12,626 bases of DNA from Helicobacteraceae bacterium (GTDB lineage Bacteria; Campylobacterota; Campylobacteria; Campylobacterales; Sulfurimonadaceae), in the NCBI GenBank assembly GCA_027084065.1, contig JALWLR010000209.1, forward strand, positions 1 through 12,626, in the 5' to 3' direction. The translations under genes were made by a program, and so were the position numbers. This document shows positions 1-5,015 of the stretch, in pieces. Numbering within the stretch: position 1 is the first letter of the stretch; every line of letters starts with the position of its first letter. Below the pieces are notes generated by a model. That model was not told the origin of the DNA, did no database searches, and was given only the letters and a program-made list of their open reading frames with translations.

Positions 1-122
1 GTCGATGAAGAGATTAGATTTGCTCTTATTTCAATGTTCAAAAACAAATGTTATGTGGCATCATAAGCGTAAGGCGATGCAGAAAAAACGATGAGAAGAG
101 TTATGAAAACAATAACAGCTAA
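1..122 (+). pseudogene. brnT-type toxin, 3' remnant with frame-breaking deletion
   Basis: BrnT toxins are small RNase-like ribonucleases of type II toxin-antitoxin modules. Frame 1 reads DEEIRFALISMFKNKCYVA (plus a serine) and stops at the TAA at 64-66. This resembles the strand region that precedes the BrnT C-terminus. From position 60, frame 3 reads IISVRRCRKNDEKSYENNN and stops at 120-122, which is the classic BrnT tail (RIISARRA..xE..YE). The linking stretch of about 9-10 residues (normally like VxTxRxxxxIR) is missing and the frame changes at the join. I infer a deletion of 3k+1 bases, roughly 28 or 31. The 5' part lies outside the window. The tail still overlaps the antitoxin start, as in intact modules. 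The toxin is probably inactive because the conserved C-terminal arginine region is no longer read in frame. Confidence 0.72.
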
Positions 123-372
123 AGAGTTTGATGAAAAATTTGACAATGGTGAAGATATAACAGAGTATTTGGATTTTTCAAGTGCAAAAAGATTGAAAGA
201 TATTAAAAAACTAAAAACTGAAACTAAAAAAATCAATGTCGATTTTCCAGAATGGATCATAGAGGCTTTAGACAATGAAGCCAAAAAGATTGGTGTAACA
301 AGACAATCCATCATTAAAGTGTGGATAGCTGAAAGGTTAAAAGAAGAGGCGAAACAACTGCAAGCAAGTTAA
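103..372 (+). CDS. BrnA/CopG-family antitoxin of a BrnT-type module
   Basis: Small (89 aa) ribbon-helix-helix antitoxin that would bind and neutralise a BrnT toxin and repress its own operon. The N-terminal half (MKTITAKEFDEKFDNGEDI, then TEYLDFSSAKR) is the toxin-binding region typical of this subfamily. The C-terminal half has the DNA-binding strand KINVDFPEW and helices EALDNEAKKIGVTRQSI and KVWIAERL. I start at ATG 103 because family members begin MKTITAxEFD and GAGAAG lies just upstream at 93-98. An in-frame ATG at 91 would add MRRV. The gene overlaps the remnant toxin tail (to 122), the usual layout. It shows no frameshift or internal stop. With the toxin broken it may be an orphan repressor, or may still neutralise related toxins elsewhere. 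Confidence 0.85.
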   Translation: MKTITAKEFDEKFDNGEDITEYLDFSSAKRLKDIKKLKTETKKINVDFPEWIIEALDNEAKKIGVTRQSIIKVWIAERLKEEAKQLQAS

Positions 373-384
373 CAAATCATTGAA

Positions 385-419
385 GAGAAATATTTGACCC
401 TGCGGCTTAAATATTTCTC
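385..419. repeat. 11-bp inverted repeat between convergent genes
   Basis: GAGAAATATTT at 385-395 is perfectly complementary to AAATATTTCTC at 409-419, around a 13-base spacer. The right arm covers the last codons and stop of the minus-strand C39 peptidase, and the left arm lies just after the antitoxin stop. It could act as a weak bidirectional terminator or protect transcript ends. However, the stem is AT-rich and neither side carries a T-run, so it does not meet the standard intrinsic-terminator pattern. Confidence 0.5.
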
Positions 420-1171
420 AACTCAATGCCGCGTCCATGCCATATTTTTCGAATTTGTTTACGCTCTAACAGCATCCAGCCTTCCATGGGATCATAAAGA
501 AGAAACCCATTTTTTGTTTTTTTCAAGTACGCTACGGCATGGTTCTCATAGCCCCCTCTTCTATCCATAAACAAAATAGCCGGTGGATGAACCTCATTGA
601 TGTCCGTTTCGCAAAAGAGAGTTTTATAATGAAATCCGAGCTTTTTTACGGCATAGCGAATTTGCCCAGGATTGGAGCCGTAGCGTGTTGTGCCAATGAT
701 TTTGCAGGCATCTCTTTCTGAGACATGTAAACCTTTATGCTTGGCAATAGTTGAGAGTGATGCACATGCACAGCTGTACAGTGTGGTCTGATTCGTAACT
801 TTTGATGCCGTATTAGTGGGTTTTATCAAAGTATAAACAGGTTCGTTGTAGTACCAAAAAGAGAGTAAAAAAAGAGTGTTAAGCAGCACGGTTAGAGTTA
901 TCCGTTTTAAGTAAATGTAGTTGACGCTCAAAAGCCCAAGTATACCGCCAAGAGCAAGCCATAGAACAAGCGTCATATTCCATTGAAGCCATAAGGGAAG
1001 TTTTGCAAGAAGTGAATCTATTTCTAAAAAAAGTAGCGAAAGCAAAAAGAGAAGTGTTAAAAAAGCCGTTGTAAATAAAAACGCTCTTTTGGCATCTTTA
1101 ACAATGAAAACAAAACCCATCCCGAAAAAAAAGAGATAGACACAAAATAGCAGCATTAGTTTTTCTTGCAT
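407..1171 (-). CDS. membrane-anchored C39-type cysteine peptidase
   Basis: 254-aa protein with four hydrophobic segments (about residues 5-24, 30-50, 64-87 and 91-108), followed by a soluble domain resembling peptidase C39 (double-glycine leader peptidase fold). The active-site motif reads NQTTLYSCACASL, with Q128 and the likely nucleophile C134 six residues apart as in C39 enzymes. H211 (ENHAVAYL) and D227 (YDPMEG) would complete the triad. Positive charges lie after segments 1 and 3 (KDAKR, YLKR), so positive-inside logic puts both termini and the peptidase outside the cytoplasm. ABC-exporter C39 domains are cytosolic by contrast. I start at ATG 1171. The longer reading from 1261 would run into the divergent neighbour. 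No Shine-Dalgarno is visible; TATACT sits six bases upstream, suggesting a leaderless mRNA. Substrate unknown; no double-glycine precursor is evident nearby. Confidence 0.7.
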   Translation of the reverse strand: MQEKLMLLFCVYLFFFGMGFVFIVKDAKRAFLFTTAFLTLLFLLSLLFLEIDSLLAKLPLWLQWNMTLVLWLALGGILGLLSVNYIYLKRITLTVLLNTLFLLSFWYYNEPVYTLIKPTNTASKVTNQTTLYSCACASLSTIAKHKGLHVSERDACKIIGTTRYGSNPGQIRYAVKKLGFHYKTLFCETDINEVHPPAILFMDRRGGYENHAVAYLKKTKNGFLLYDPMEGWMLLERKQIRKIWHGRGIELRNI

Positions 1172-1177
1172 GTTGGA

Positions 1178-1183
1178 AGTATA
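1178..1183 (-). promoter_or_regulatory. candidate -10 for the C39 peptidase gene
   Basis: Read on the minus strand this is TATACT, ending six bases before the ATG at 1171, so transcription would begin at or next to the start codon. The absence of a ribosome-binding site agrees with a leaderless start. A second minus -10-like hexamer, CATAAT (1199-1204), would instead give a leader of about 20 bases. Confidence 0.4.
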
Positions 1184-1191
1184 ACGTTTTA

Positions 1192-1200
1192 TGGTACTAT
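1192..1200 (+). promoter_or_regulatory. extended -10 promoter for the small membrane protein gene
   Basis: TGGTACTAT matches an extended -10 (TGn plus a 5/6 TATAAT match). The start would be near 1207, followed by a leader containing GAAGGA at 1218-1223, five bases before ATG 1229. Campylobacterota sigma-70 promoters generally lack a clear -35 and rely on such elements. It is intertwined with the minus-strand -10 candidates of the divergent C39 gene. Confidence 0.5.
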
Positions 1201-1228
1201 TATGGAAAACTATTTTTGAAGGAACGCA

Positions 1229-1570
1229 ATGTTTTCTGATCTTTTTGATTTTGCCAAACAACGAACACGCAAAGAGGCTTTAGGTTTTTATATAGCCTAC
1301 TCCATTCTCACGATTATGTTTCTTTTTCTGTTTGGCATACTGATGGCACTCGTTTTTGGAGACAAAATCATTCCACAAGCAACACAAATAGGTCGCTCTT
1401 TTGCCGTGCTCATTCCATTGGTTCTTTCATTTGAAATTGTACGCCAAAAAAAAGCATGGAGCTTTTCCAATGTTCTTCTTGCTCTTTTAAGCGGCATACT
1501 CGGAGTATTTGGCATTTTTGTCGGACTTATACCGACTGCGTACCTAACAACACTTCCCATGCAGAAATAA
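1229..1570 (+). CDS. small three-segment membrane protein, function unknown
   Basis: 113-aa hydrophobic protein that I do not recognise as a characterised family. A short basic/aromatic N-terminus (FDFAKQRTRKEALGFYI) precedes three predicted membrane segments at about residues 19-43, 56-72 and 81-106. The arrangement weakly recalls small DUF805-like membrane proteins, but I cannot support that assignment. The start is well supported: GAAGGA at 1218-1223 gives ideal spacing, and an extended -10 lies upstream. It is divergent from the C39 peptidase over about 57 bases and convergent with the sirtuin gene, with a hairpin in between. It contains no signal peptide, no double-glycine leader and no catalytic motif. 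A run of eight A at 1446-1453 lies inside the gene. Co-regulation with the peptidase is possible from the shared promoter region, but a functional link is only inference. Confidence 0.7.
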   Translation: MFSDLFDFAKQRTRKEALGFYIAYSILTIMFLFLFGILMALVFGDKIIPQATQIGRSFAVLIPLVLSFEIVRQKKAWSFSNVLLALLSGILGVFGIFVGLIPTAYLTTLPMQK

Positions 1571-1594
1571 AGCACTTCTGCATGTCACTCTTTT
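1558..1594 (+). terminator. hairpin terminator between convergent genes
   Basis: CATGCAGAA (1558-1566) pairs perfectly with TTCTGCATG (1576-1584) around a 9-base loop that contains the stop codon of the small membrane protein gene. It is followed by TCACTCTTTT on the plus strand. The stop codon of the convergent sirtuin gene begins at 1587, so the hairpin separates the two transcripts and may act in both directions, more convincingly on plus. Confidence 0.65.
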
Positions 1595-2298
1595 AAAAAA
1601 TTTTCAATATCTTCGATGATCTCATCAACCGCCTCTGTCGCCGGTTTGAAAAGCACTTTATCAAACAGCTGATGCTCGATGGATACACTCTCTTCAAGAT
1701 TGTTTAAAATGGAGTGCTCGATGAAGTTTGCCATGGTATTGACACCTATGACATTGCCGCTAGTACCGACAACGACGACAAATTCACAATCTTGAATCTC
1801 TTTATTGAGTCGTTTGTAAAGAGGAGCCATTTCGCCGAAAAAGACAATATTTGGACGAAGTTTTCCCCCACACTTCGGACAAAAACCTCCATGAAAATCA
1901 TAAATACTTTTATAGCCGATGTCGTAAACGGCTTCACAACGTGGATCGCGACACCGTACTTCAGGCAAATAACCATGCAAATGGATCACTTCGTCGTGCT
2001 TGAGTCCTGCTTTTTCAAAAAGATCATCCACATTTTGAGTGATGATGGCAACCTCGTTTGGATGGCGTTTTTTCAGTTTGGCATACTCTAGGTGTGCTTT
2101 GTTTGGTTTTTTGTCGGCGAGTTCCTTTCGTCTTTTATCATAAAACTCCAACGTCAACGCTTCGTTTTTTTCCAAAGAGTCGAAGTTGCATACAACACTC
2201 ACATCATACTGTTCCCACAATCCTCCGCTGTCACGAAACGTTGATATTCCGCTTTCTGCACTCAGTCCCGCTCCACTTAAAACAATGACTTTTGCCAT
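1585..2298 (-). CDS. cobB: Sir2-family NAD-dependent protein deacylase (CobB-like)
   Basis: 237-aa sirtuin that removes acyl groups from protein lysines using NAD+, giving nicotinamide and O-acyl-ADP-ribose in the cytoplasm. The Rossmann signature GAGLSAESGISTFRDSGGLW spans residues 9-28. TQNVDDL (88-93) and catalytic H108 (HLHG) follow. A zinc ribbon uses C116, C121, C140 and C143, and GTSGNVIGV (178-186) closes the NAD site. FYDKRR (52-57) gives the Y53-x-x-R56 pair seen in CobB and SIRT5, which binds succinyl and malonyl groups; desuccinylase ability is therefore plausible. I chose ATG 2298 because AAAGGAG sits six bases upstream and the homologous start is MxKxxVLSGAG. The longer reading from 2337 would overlap the neighbouring start. 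The gene is divergent from the DNA glycosylase over 37 bases with overlapping promoters. Confidence 0.93.
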   Translation of the reverse strand: MAKVIVLSGAGLSAESGISTFRDSGGLWEQYDVSVVCNFDSLEKNEALTLEFYDKRRKELADKKPNKAHLEYAKLKKRHPNEVAIITQNVDDLFEKAGLKHDEVIHLHGYLPEVRCRDPRCEAVYDIGYKSIYDFHGGFCPKCGGKLRPNIVFFGEMAPLYKRLNKEIQDCEFVVVVGTSGNVIGVNTMANFIEHSILNNLEESVSIEHQLFDKVLFKPATEAVDEIIEDIENFLKE

Positions 2299-2320
2299 GA
2301 AGTCTCCTTTGTGAACTCTT

Positions 2321-2333
2321 TGGTATAATTGTA
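2321..2333. promoter_or_regulatory. overlapping divergent extended -10 promoters
   Basis: On plus, TGGTATAAT (2321-2329) is a perfect extended -10. On minus, TGGTACAAT is a 5/6 extended -10 with its hexamer at 2328-2333. The two hexamers share two bases and form a near-palindrome, GGTATAATTGTACC. The plus start would fall at about 2336, the A of the glycosylase ATG, implying a leaderless mRNA. The minus start near 2321 leaves about 22 bases of leader carrying the sirtuin AAAGGAG. Polymerase cannot occupy both at once, so the genes should compete. Confidence 0.65.
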
Positions 2334-2335
2334 CC

Positions 2336-2818
2336 ATGAAACGTTACACACACCCTTTTGAACCTCTTGTTTTTAATGACAGCGAAGTACTTGTACTTGG
2401 GACTTTTCCATCTCTTGTCTCGTTTGAAGACAACTTCTACTATGCGCATAAACGCAATCAGTTTTGGAAACTTCTTGGAGACATTTACCATATGCCCTCA
2501 GAAACGAAAAAAGAGCGCATAGAGCTTGTAGAAGAACATAAAATCGCACTCTGGGACATCATAGCTTCATGCACGAGAGAAAATTCAAGCGACACAAATC
2601 TAAAAAACATCGTCCTAAACGACATACCCTCCCTTTTGGCACGTTATCCAAATATAAAACGCATTGCATTTACGGGAAAAAAGGCACAATCACTCTATAA
2701 TAAACTCTATAGTGATCTCCCCGTTTCGACACATTTGCTCCCCTCCCCCTCCCCTGCTTATGCCGCGATGAAATATAAAGAAAAACGTAAATGTTACAGA
2801 GATTTTTTTATAAATTAA
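2336..2818 (+). CDS. hypoxanthine-DNA glycosylase (uracil-DNA glycosylase superfamily, family 6)
   Basis: 160-aa base-excision repair enzyme expected to release hypoxanthine (deaminated adenine) from DNA. Signatures of the family 6 (HDG) branch are LGTFPS at 21-26, YYAHKRNQFW at 35-44, whose N41 corresponds to the catalytic Asn reported for this family, and the C-terminal loop LPSPSPA at 135-141. Length is about that of the family. It lacks the GQDPY motif of family 1 UDG and is distinct from MUG/TDG. The ATG at 2336 has no Shine-Dalgarno but lies six bases downstream of a perfect extended -10, so translation is probably leaderless. The gene is divergent from the sirtuin and followed directly by dapA after 47 bases. 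A repair/NAD+ link with the sirtuin is suggested only by the shared promoter region. Confidence 0.88.
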   Translation: MKRYTHPFEPLVFNDSEVLVLGTFPSLVSFEDNFYYAHKRNQFWKLLGDIYHMPSETKKERIELVEEHKIALWDIIASCTRENSSDTNLKNIVLNDIPSLLARYPNIKRIAFTGKKAQSLYNKLYSDLPVSTHLLPSPSPAYAAMKYKEKRKCYRDFFIN

Positions 2819-2830
2819 AGCTTTTTTAGA

Positions 2831-2836
2831 TAGAAT
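2831..2836 (+). promoter_or_regulatory. candidate -10 for the dapA operon
   Basis: TAGAAT (5/6 match to TATAAT) follows a T-rich stretch (CTTTTTTAGA), a common Campylobacterota promoter look. The start would be near 2843, giving a leader of about 23 bases with AAGGG at 2856-2860, five bases before ATG 2866. The leader is too short for a lysine riboswitch, so feedback control, if any, is not of that type. Confidence 0.45.
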
Positions 2837-2865
2837 TAGACAATTTTAACTTATAAAGGGTTTCG

Positions 2866-3759
2866 ATGAATATTGTTACAGGTTCAACGACCGCGCTTAT
2901 TACACCGTTTAAAAACGGGAAACTCGATGAAGCGAAATATGCAGAGCTCATCCAACGACAAATAGACAACGGTATAGATGCCGTATGCCCTGTTGGAACA
3001 ACTGGAGAGAGTGCGACACTTACGCATGATGAACATAAAAGATGTATAGAAATAGCCGTAGAGGTATGTAAAAACAGTTCGGCAAAAGTACTTGCGGGTG
3101 CAGGCAGCAATGCCACTCATGAAGCCATCGAAATAGCCAAGCATGCCGAGTCTTGCGGTGTCGATGCCATCTTCTCCGTCAGTCCGTATTACAACAAACC
3201 ATCCCAAGAGGGTCTCTATCAGCATTACAAGGCTATAGCCTCGGCAGTGCCGGAGCTTCCTTTCATGCTTTACAACGTTCCGGGACGAACAGGAGTGGAC
3301 ATTCAAGCCGATACGGTCATTCGTCTTTTTGATGATGTAGCGAACATATATGGCATTAAAGAGGCAACAGGCAGTCTGGAGCGAACTACAGAACTGCTCT
3401 CACGAAGACCCGAACTCAAAGTTTTCAGTGGAGATGATGCCATAGACTACCCCATTCTTGCAAACGGTGGAACCGGCATTACAAGTGTTACGGCAAACCT
3501 GCTACCGGATATGAAGTCACAACTTGTCTCCAGTGCACTTGCAGGGGATTTCCAAACTTCCAAGTCTATCAACGACAAGCTCTACCCCGTCAATAAAGTG
3601 CTCTTTTGCGAGTCTAATCCTATTCCAATCAAAGCGGCAATGTATATAGCAGGACTACTTGATACTCTTGAATACAGGCTTCCTCTTGTTCCTCCAAGTG
3701 TGGAAAATATGAACAAAATTGAGCTTGTTATAAAAAATTACGATATTAAAGGACTCTAA
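2866..3759 (+). CDS. dapA: 4-hydroxy-tetrahydrodipicolinate synthase
   Basis: 297-aa class I aldolase that condenses pyruvate with L-aspartate-4-semialdehyde, the first committed step to diaminopimelate (peptidoglycan) and lysine. Active-site residues are visible: T45/T46 in PVGTTGES, Y109 in SPYYNKPSQEG, Y136 and R141 in YNVPGRTG, and the Schiff-base lysine K165 in YGIKEATG. The GGTGITSV motif lies in the C-terminal third of the barrel. Length is normal for the family. AAGGG at 2856-2860 fixes the start. It heads an operon: the next gene begins one base after its stop, and that gene's AAAGGA lies inside the last dapA codons. The order dapA - SDR - small gene - pgsA matches what I recall from H. 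pylori (HP1013-HP1016). Confidence 0.97.
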   Translation: MNIVTGSTTALITPFKNGKLDEAKYAELIQRQIDNGIDAVCPVGTTGESATLTHDEHKRCIEIAVEVCKNSSAKVLAGAGSNATHEAIEIAKHAESCGVDAIFSVSPYYNKPSQEGLYQHYKAIASAVPELPFMLYNVPGRTGVDIQADTVIRLFDDVANIYGIKEATGSLERTTELLSRRPELKVFSGDDAIDYPILANGGTGITSVTANLLPDMKSQLVSSALAGDFQTSKSINDKLYPVNKVLFCESNPIPIKAAMYIAGLLDTLEYRLPLVPPSVENMNKIELVIKNYDIKGL

Positions 3760-3760
3760 A

Positions 3761-4546
3761 ATGGCTGAATGTAAACGATTTGAAGGAAAAACTCTCTTTA
3801 TAAGCGGTGGAACACGCGGAATAGGTAAAGCGATAGTGTACGCATTTGCAAAAGAGGGATGCAATGTCGCATTTACTTACGCATCACAAAGCGAGACAGC
3901 CGAAGAGATAGTCAAAGACCTCGAAGAGAATTACGGCATAAAGTCACGTGCATACAGACTCGACATTTTACAGCCAGAAACCTATAAAGATGTTTTTGCC
4001 GCTTTCGATGCGGATTTCGAACAACTTGACTTTTTCATTTCCAATGCCATCATCAGCGGTCGCGCGGTTGTCGGTGGCTTTGGACCATTTATGCGCCTTA
4101 AACCGCGTGGACTGAACAACATCTGGACGGCAACTGTAGACGCTTTTGTAGTCGGAGCACAAGAAGCTGCAAAAAGAATGGAAAAAACAGGAGGCGGAAG
4201 TATCATCTCTATGAGTTCTACAGGCAATCTCATCTACACTCCAAACTACGCAGGTCACGGTGCAAACAAAGCAGCAGTTGAAGCCATGGTACGCTACGCA
4301 GCGGCAGAACTTGGCGAGAAAGGAATTCGTGTCAATGCCGTAAGCGGCGGCCCTATCGATACCGATGCACTTCGTGCCTTTCCAAACTATGAGGAAGTGC
4401 GAGCAGAAACAGAGCGTAGAAGTCCTCTTAACCGTATGGGACAGCCAGAAGACCTCAGTGGTGCATGCAAATTTCTTTGCAGTGATGAAGCAAGCTGGGT
4501 AACGGGTCATACTCTCATTGTCGATGGCGGGACGACCTTTCAGTAA
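3761..4546 (+). CDS. FabL-like enoyl-[acyl-carrier-protein] reductase (SDR family)
   Basis: 261-aa short-chain dehydrogenase. The nucleotide-binding loop is SGGTRGIGKA (15-24), SNA at 94-96 is the NNAG equivalent, S152/S153 lie in the active-site strand, and the catalytic pair is Y163-x6-K170. The segment NAVSGGPIDTDALRAFPN (192-209) closely matches Bacillus FabL (NAVSGGAIDTDALKHFPN), and RMGQPEDL and VDGG follow. FabL enzymes reduce the enoyl-ACP double bond with NADPH as the last step of fatty-acid elongation. Compared with FabL there is a small insertion around 98-118 (SGRAVVGGFGPF). A general SDR oxidoreductase remains possible; the H. pylori positional counterpart carries an old hydroxysteroid dehydrogenase label. 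Start chosen at ATG 3761 with AAAGGA at 3748-3753. Expressed with dapA. Confidence 0.82.
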   Translation: MAECKRFEGKTLFISGGTRGIGKAIVYAFAKEGCNVAFTYASQSETAEEIVKDLEENYGIKSRAYRLDILQPETYKDVFAAFDADFEQLDFFISNAIISGRAVVGGFGPFMRLKPRGLNNIWTATVDAFVVGAQEAAKRMEKTGGGSIISMSSTGNLIYTPNYAGHGANKAAVEAMVRYAAAELGEKGIRVNAVSGGPIDTDALRAFPNYEEVRAETERRSPLNRMGQPEDLSGACKFLCSDEASWVTGHTLIVDGGTTFQ

Positions 4547-4567
4547 CGTAAAACAGCAAGGATGCAA

Positions 4568-4948
4568 ATGGACACAAAAGAAACAATGAAAAAAATTGAA
4601 GAGCTTGTTTACAAGAATGATATAGACGGTTTTAAAAATCTTATAGATTCATTGGATAATGTCAATATACAAGATAAATATGGCTGGACGCCTCTGCATC
4701 TTGCCATTCGTCGCGGTAGAGAAGATATGGTTCGCTACCTTGTAGAGGAAAAAAATGCAAATATCGACATGCAAGACAACTCAGGATGGACACCACTTAT
4801 GGAGGCAATTATGGATGACTTTCCAAACATTGTCAAATATTTGGTAGAAAAAGGTGCCGACCTTACCATCGCTAACAATCGTGGTGCTACAGCAGAGATG
4901 CTTGCGCAAAAATTCGGCAGAAGCTCAATGTACGAGTACCTTTCTTAG
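4568..4948 (+). CDS. small ankyrin-repeat protein
   Basis: 126-aa protein made almost entirely of ankyrin repeats. There is an N-terminal capping helix pair at about 5-32, a full repeat at 36-69 (KYGWTPLHLAIRRGREDMVRYL), a second at 71-102 (NSGWTPLMEAIMDDFPNIVKYL) and a degenerate C-terminal cap at 103-126. Ankyrin repeats mediate protein-protein contacts; no enzymatic motif or signal peptide is present, so it is probably a cytosolic adaptor whose partner cannot be told from sequence. I use ATG 4568 because AAGGA at 4558-4562 is correctly spaced. The in-frame ATG at 4562 abuts that site and would add only MQ. It follows the SDR gene by 21 bases and is the last gene of the dapA operon, as its stop codon lies within the terminator hairpin. 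Confidence 0.85.
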   Translation: MDTKETMKKIEELVYKNDIDGFKNLIDSLDNVNIQDKYGWTPLHLAIRRGREDMVRYLVEEKNANIDMQDNSGWTPLMEAIMDDFPNIVKYLVEKGADLTIANNRGATAEMLAQKFGRSSMYEYLS

Positions 4949-4964
4949 GTACTCACTCTTTTTT
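4934..4964 (+). terminator. intrinsic terminator of the dapA operon
   Basis: GAGTACC (4934-4940) and GGTACTC (4948-4954) form a perfect 7-bp stem with a 7-base loop, followed by ACTC and six T (4959-4964). The left arm encodes the last residues of the ankyrin protein, and its TAG stop spans loop and stem. It separates the dapA operon from pgsA, which has its own -10. Confidence 0.7.
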
Positions 4965-4988
4965 AGCCTTCTCTTAGTACATTTTAGA

Positions 4989-4994
4989 TAAAAT
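4989..4994 (+). promoter_or_regulatory. candidate -10 for the pgsA operon
   Basis: TAAAAT, preceded by the AT-rich stretch CATTTTAGA, lies about 20 bases before the pgsA ribosome-binding site and directly follows the upstream terminator. A start near 5001 would fall in a run of eight A (5000-5007), leaving a leader of about 15 bases with AAAGG just before the TTG codon. Confidence 0.45.
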
Positions 4995-5015
4995 CTCCCA
5001 AAAAAAAGGCACTTT

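Noticed and set aside
1172..1261. 30-residue N-terminal extension of the C39 peptidase from ATG 1261
   Set aside because: It would overlap the divergent gene and its ribosome-binding site, and the extra residues have no family resemblance; ATG 1171 is followed directly by the first membrane segment.
2299..2337. Upstream sirtuin start adding 13 residues
   Set aside because: It overlaps the glycosylase ATG and shared promoter, while ATG 2298 has a strong AAAGGAG and the family N-terminus.
2819..2865. Lysine riboswitch upstream of dapA
   Set aside because: The gap is only 47 bases and the predicted leader about 23, far too short for the L-box structure.
3968..4567. Long minus-strand open frame opposite the SDR reductase
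   Set aside because: It is the antisense shadow of a clearly conserved gene, with no family resemblance or ribosome-binding site.
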